DNA of 64,000 nucleotides, taken from contig NC_061782.1 of the NCBI RefSeq assembly GCF_022458985.1, forward strand, positions 23,387,672 to 23,451,671. The letters are read 5' to 3'. This DNA is from Mugil cephalus. Lineage: Eukaryota; Chordata; Actinopteri; Mugiliformes; Mugilidae. Positions 62,052-64,000 of the stretch are shown piece after piece. The first letter of the stretch is position 1; the number at the start of each line of letters is the position of its first letter. The notes below the pieces were generated by a model. It was not told the origin of the DNA and did not search any database. It was given only the letters and a program-made list of their open reading frames with translations. Position numbers and translations under genes: made by a program.

Positions 62052-63059
62052 AAAGGGTTGAAGGGAGCTGTTGATTTTCATATAGAATCAACGTTTCCTC
62101 CTTAAAGTAATATGCATTTAATATGTAATGTAATATGGAAATACAATATACTTCCAAAAATTTAACATATAATGACATAATACTGAAGTATTGGCTTAAC
62201 TTTTTTTACTGTGAAATACATTTGCCTGAACTTTATGACACTAATTGTTCTGAAATCAAAGAAAATAAAGAATCTTTTCAACATAGTCTACCTTTTCATT
62301 AAAATATTTCACAGATTTCACGTCGAAACAATAAATGGACCGTGATAGACATTACCTGCAATAAAAACTTAATTACATATAATAAAATGATTAGTGTTAA
62401 GGGTGAGTGTATTCTATAGACAGAAGGCTTTGCTTGGACTTAATGGAGCTAAGACACCATTAATGAAACTTTACTTTCCCTACTGTGACGAGTCAAGTCA
62501 TCCAAATGTGTATTATATAACCTTTTGACAGCATCTCTGCACCATTGAAGATGAGATACTGGCAGCTGACCACACAGACAGATGAACAGAAACACACAAG
62601 GAATATTTTAAAACACTGAACTAAAACACAGCTGCTTCTGCACAGTTACTTCCTCTGCAACGAAGCCTCACTGCTGGCCACACTACTGAAGCACAGTGAG
62701 GATTGTTTATGATGATCTGCACTGGATACATCAAGTAATCAGCATTCAACCTTAAAAATCATTTTTCATACAATAAACCCATTTCTGCCATCGTTATTAA
62801 TAATACTTTGAATAACTTTTTTTCAATTCGTCATGAATGATCTTCGATGCTACAAACCCTGAACCTGTATTCATTCACACACTTGGTGCTAAAGATTTCA
62901 TCTATATACAAACTTGCAGAAGTCTTAAAAATAAGAATAATGTTTTGTTTTGTTTTGTTTTGTTATGCAAAAACATTGTTTGACATATTCAGCAGACTAA
63001 GTCCAAGTCTTTCTGAAAGATAAACGGTGGACTGCATTGAAACAGACTTGTTAACTGTT
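62052..63059 (+). other. 3' flank of copy D
   Basis: Near-identical to 48291-49309 after copy B, with signals such as gaaaataaag. No gene seen. Confidence 0.7.
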
Positions 63060-63352
63060 TTCATTTCACGCATTCCGTTTCAGAAGTGACATCACTTTTC
63101 CAGTTGACACAGGAGTACACAAGAACACACTTTGATTTTAGGGTCGATCTTTTATTCATACATGATTACATAAATGGTAGTTTTGAATGTCAGTGAACTT
63201 GCGCATGCAAATAAGGTATTACCCGGTATGCGCGCATAATGTTGCGCAGAAACGCTTAAGTTTACCGTCCTGTTTTTCCCTTTTCCTCTTCACTCCTGTG
63301 AAAGGCTTTGACCCTGCAGCTTCTCTCCTCGGCTCCAAAACACCAGCACTAA
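63060..63352 (+). promoter_or_regulatory. promoter / first-exon module for a further copy beyond the right edge
   Basis: Repeats the module seen ahead of B, C and D, including gcgcatgcaaataagg, TATGCGCGCATA and an exon end caccagcactaa followed by an intact GTAAGAAGG donor at 63353. In the other units the coding exon lies 1.8 to 3.1 kb downstream, which would place it outside this window. Confidence 0.6.
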
Positions 63353-63842
63353 GTAAGAAGGCTCCGTTTTACCTCTGTTTTTCTTGCTGATCAGCCTCAG
63401 TTTGTATTTTTCTTTTAACTTGGGTACGATGGCAAGAAGGGTAATTTTGTGGTAGAATTAAACTTTTACAACATCTCAAAACTTCCTTCATTTGTGTTAT
63501 CATATGTGTTGATATGGGGAACATGGCATTGCTTTATCTTTATTTAAACCTCGTGTATTTATTCCCTGTATTGTTACTGGACCTGATATTATGCATGTGT
63601 TGCTTGTGACGCTCGCAATCTGATTTTGGAGAATGCGCTGAAATTGTTGCATATAAATATTTTCGTTTGCGGATACTGGTTAAGTTGTGCAAAACTAGAA
63701 ACAAACGCTCACAGGTGATCAGACGTACCAGGAATATATTAATGCTCAATGCTCAATATTAATACTCTTATATTAAATTCTCATCAGACTGGACATGAGT
63801 CCTTACGCACAGCGGGATGGTGCGTTTCTGCGGAAATGCGCA

Positions 63843-64000
63843 CACAACTTTTTAAATTATTTTTATTTAGCCTTTATTTAACCAGGAAATGTCCCATTGA
63901 GATTAAAAATCTCTTTTTCAAGAGAGACCTGGCCAAAACAGGCAGTCATGCATATAAACTACTGACAGAGAAACATTAAAAAACACATCCTAACAGGAAA
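63843..64000 (-). mobile_element. LINE fragment, left part of the outer LINE copy
   Basis: Same ttatttttatttagccttta / accaggaaatgtcccattga sequence as at 50078, continuing off the window. Its presence in both blocks shows the insertion is older than the block duplication. Confidence 0.7.

Larger units (their letters stand above)
53092..64000 (+). repeat. segmental duplication, right block (runs off the window)
   Basis: Counterpart of 39005-50220: exons 5-6 of C, the A-like flank, module, copy D, the B-like flank, another module and the LINE start. Its left limit is the seam inside pseudogene C; its right limit is beyond the window. Confidence 0.85.

Noticed and set aside
1-64000. CRISPR arrays, rRNA, tRNA genes, bacterial operons
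   Set aside because: Regular spacer-repeat structure and RNA gene signatures were not seen; direct repeats present are microsatellites or duplicated gene blocks of a vertebrate genome.

Overview
The window reads as chromosomal DNA of a teleost fish. It is AT-rich, with compact multi-exon genes whose products match vertebrate proteins, abundant Tc1-like, hAT-like and PIF/Harbinger-like relics, LINE and SINE fragments, and many CA/GT and TAA microsatellites. I see no prokaryotic features, tRNA, rRNA or CRISPR. The gene order itsn1 - cryzl1 - setd4 - carbonyl reductase array is recognisable: the human counterparts all lie on chromosome 21q22. All exon models below were built by hand from splice sites, reading phase and remembered family sequence; no alignment or RNA evidence was available.

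Layout. (1) 1-14188, minus strand: the 5' half of intersectin-1 (itsn1), 20 coding exons from the start codon through two EH domains, the coiled coil and the first part of SH3-A, ending in a 15-nt microexon; the rest of the gene lies beyond the left edge. Its 5' UTR intron runs to about 20.86 kb. (2) 20.86-21.67 kb: a divergent promoter shared with (3) cryzl1, plus strand, 12 coding exons, 21675-27175, with a nested transposon in intron 8. (4) 27.2-29.0 kb: intergenic, mostly a near full-length Tc1-like relic. (5) setd4, minus strand, 12 coding exons, 29021-34331, with a decayed THAP-domain fragment in one intron. (6) 35.3-35.6 kb: a second probable divergent promoter.

(7) 35.5-64.0 kb: a tandem array of cbr1-like (carbonyl reductase / 20-beta-HSD-like SDR) genes on the plus strand. 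Copies A (37045-39471), B (43017-48290) and D (57266-62051) each have six exons with identical exon lengths (113, 170, 108, 209, 54, 174 nt) and encode 275 aa. Copy C (52726-53544) is a chimeric pseudogene: a B-like exon 1 joined to A-like exons 5-6, with exons 2-4 missing and a 13-nt deletion in exon 6. Ahead of B, C and D, and again at 63.06-63.35 kb, sits a repeated promoter-plus-untranslated-first-exon module. The last one predicts a fifth copy just past the right edge. A block of at least 11 kb (about 39.0-50.2 kb) recurs at 53.1-64.0 kb, so the array grew by duplication of a multi-gene segment followed by transposon insertion, deletion and local sequence exchange.

itsn1 (endocytic scaffold), cryzl1 (quinone-reductase-like), setd4 (SET-domain methyltransferase) and the reductases form no shared pathway that the sequence shows. 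The regulatory logic visible is head-to-head promoters at the first two gene pairs and a promoter copied with each reductase unit. I did not find an obviously new biological system. The most informative items are the reductase array and its chimeric pseudogene, divergence of pocket and motif residues among the copies, and several candidate unannotated exons.
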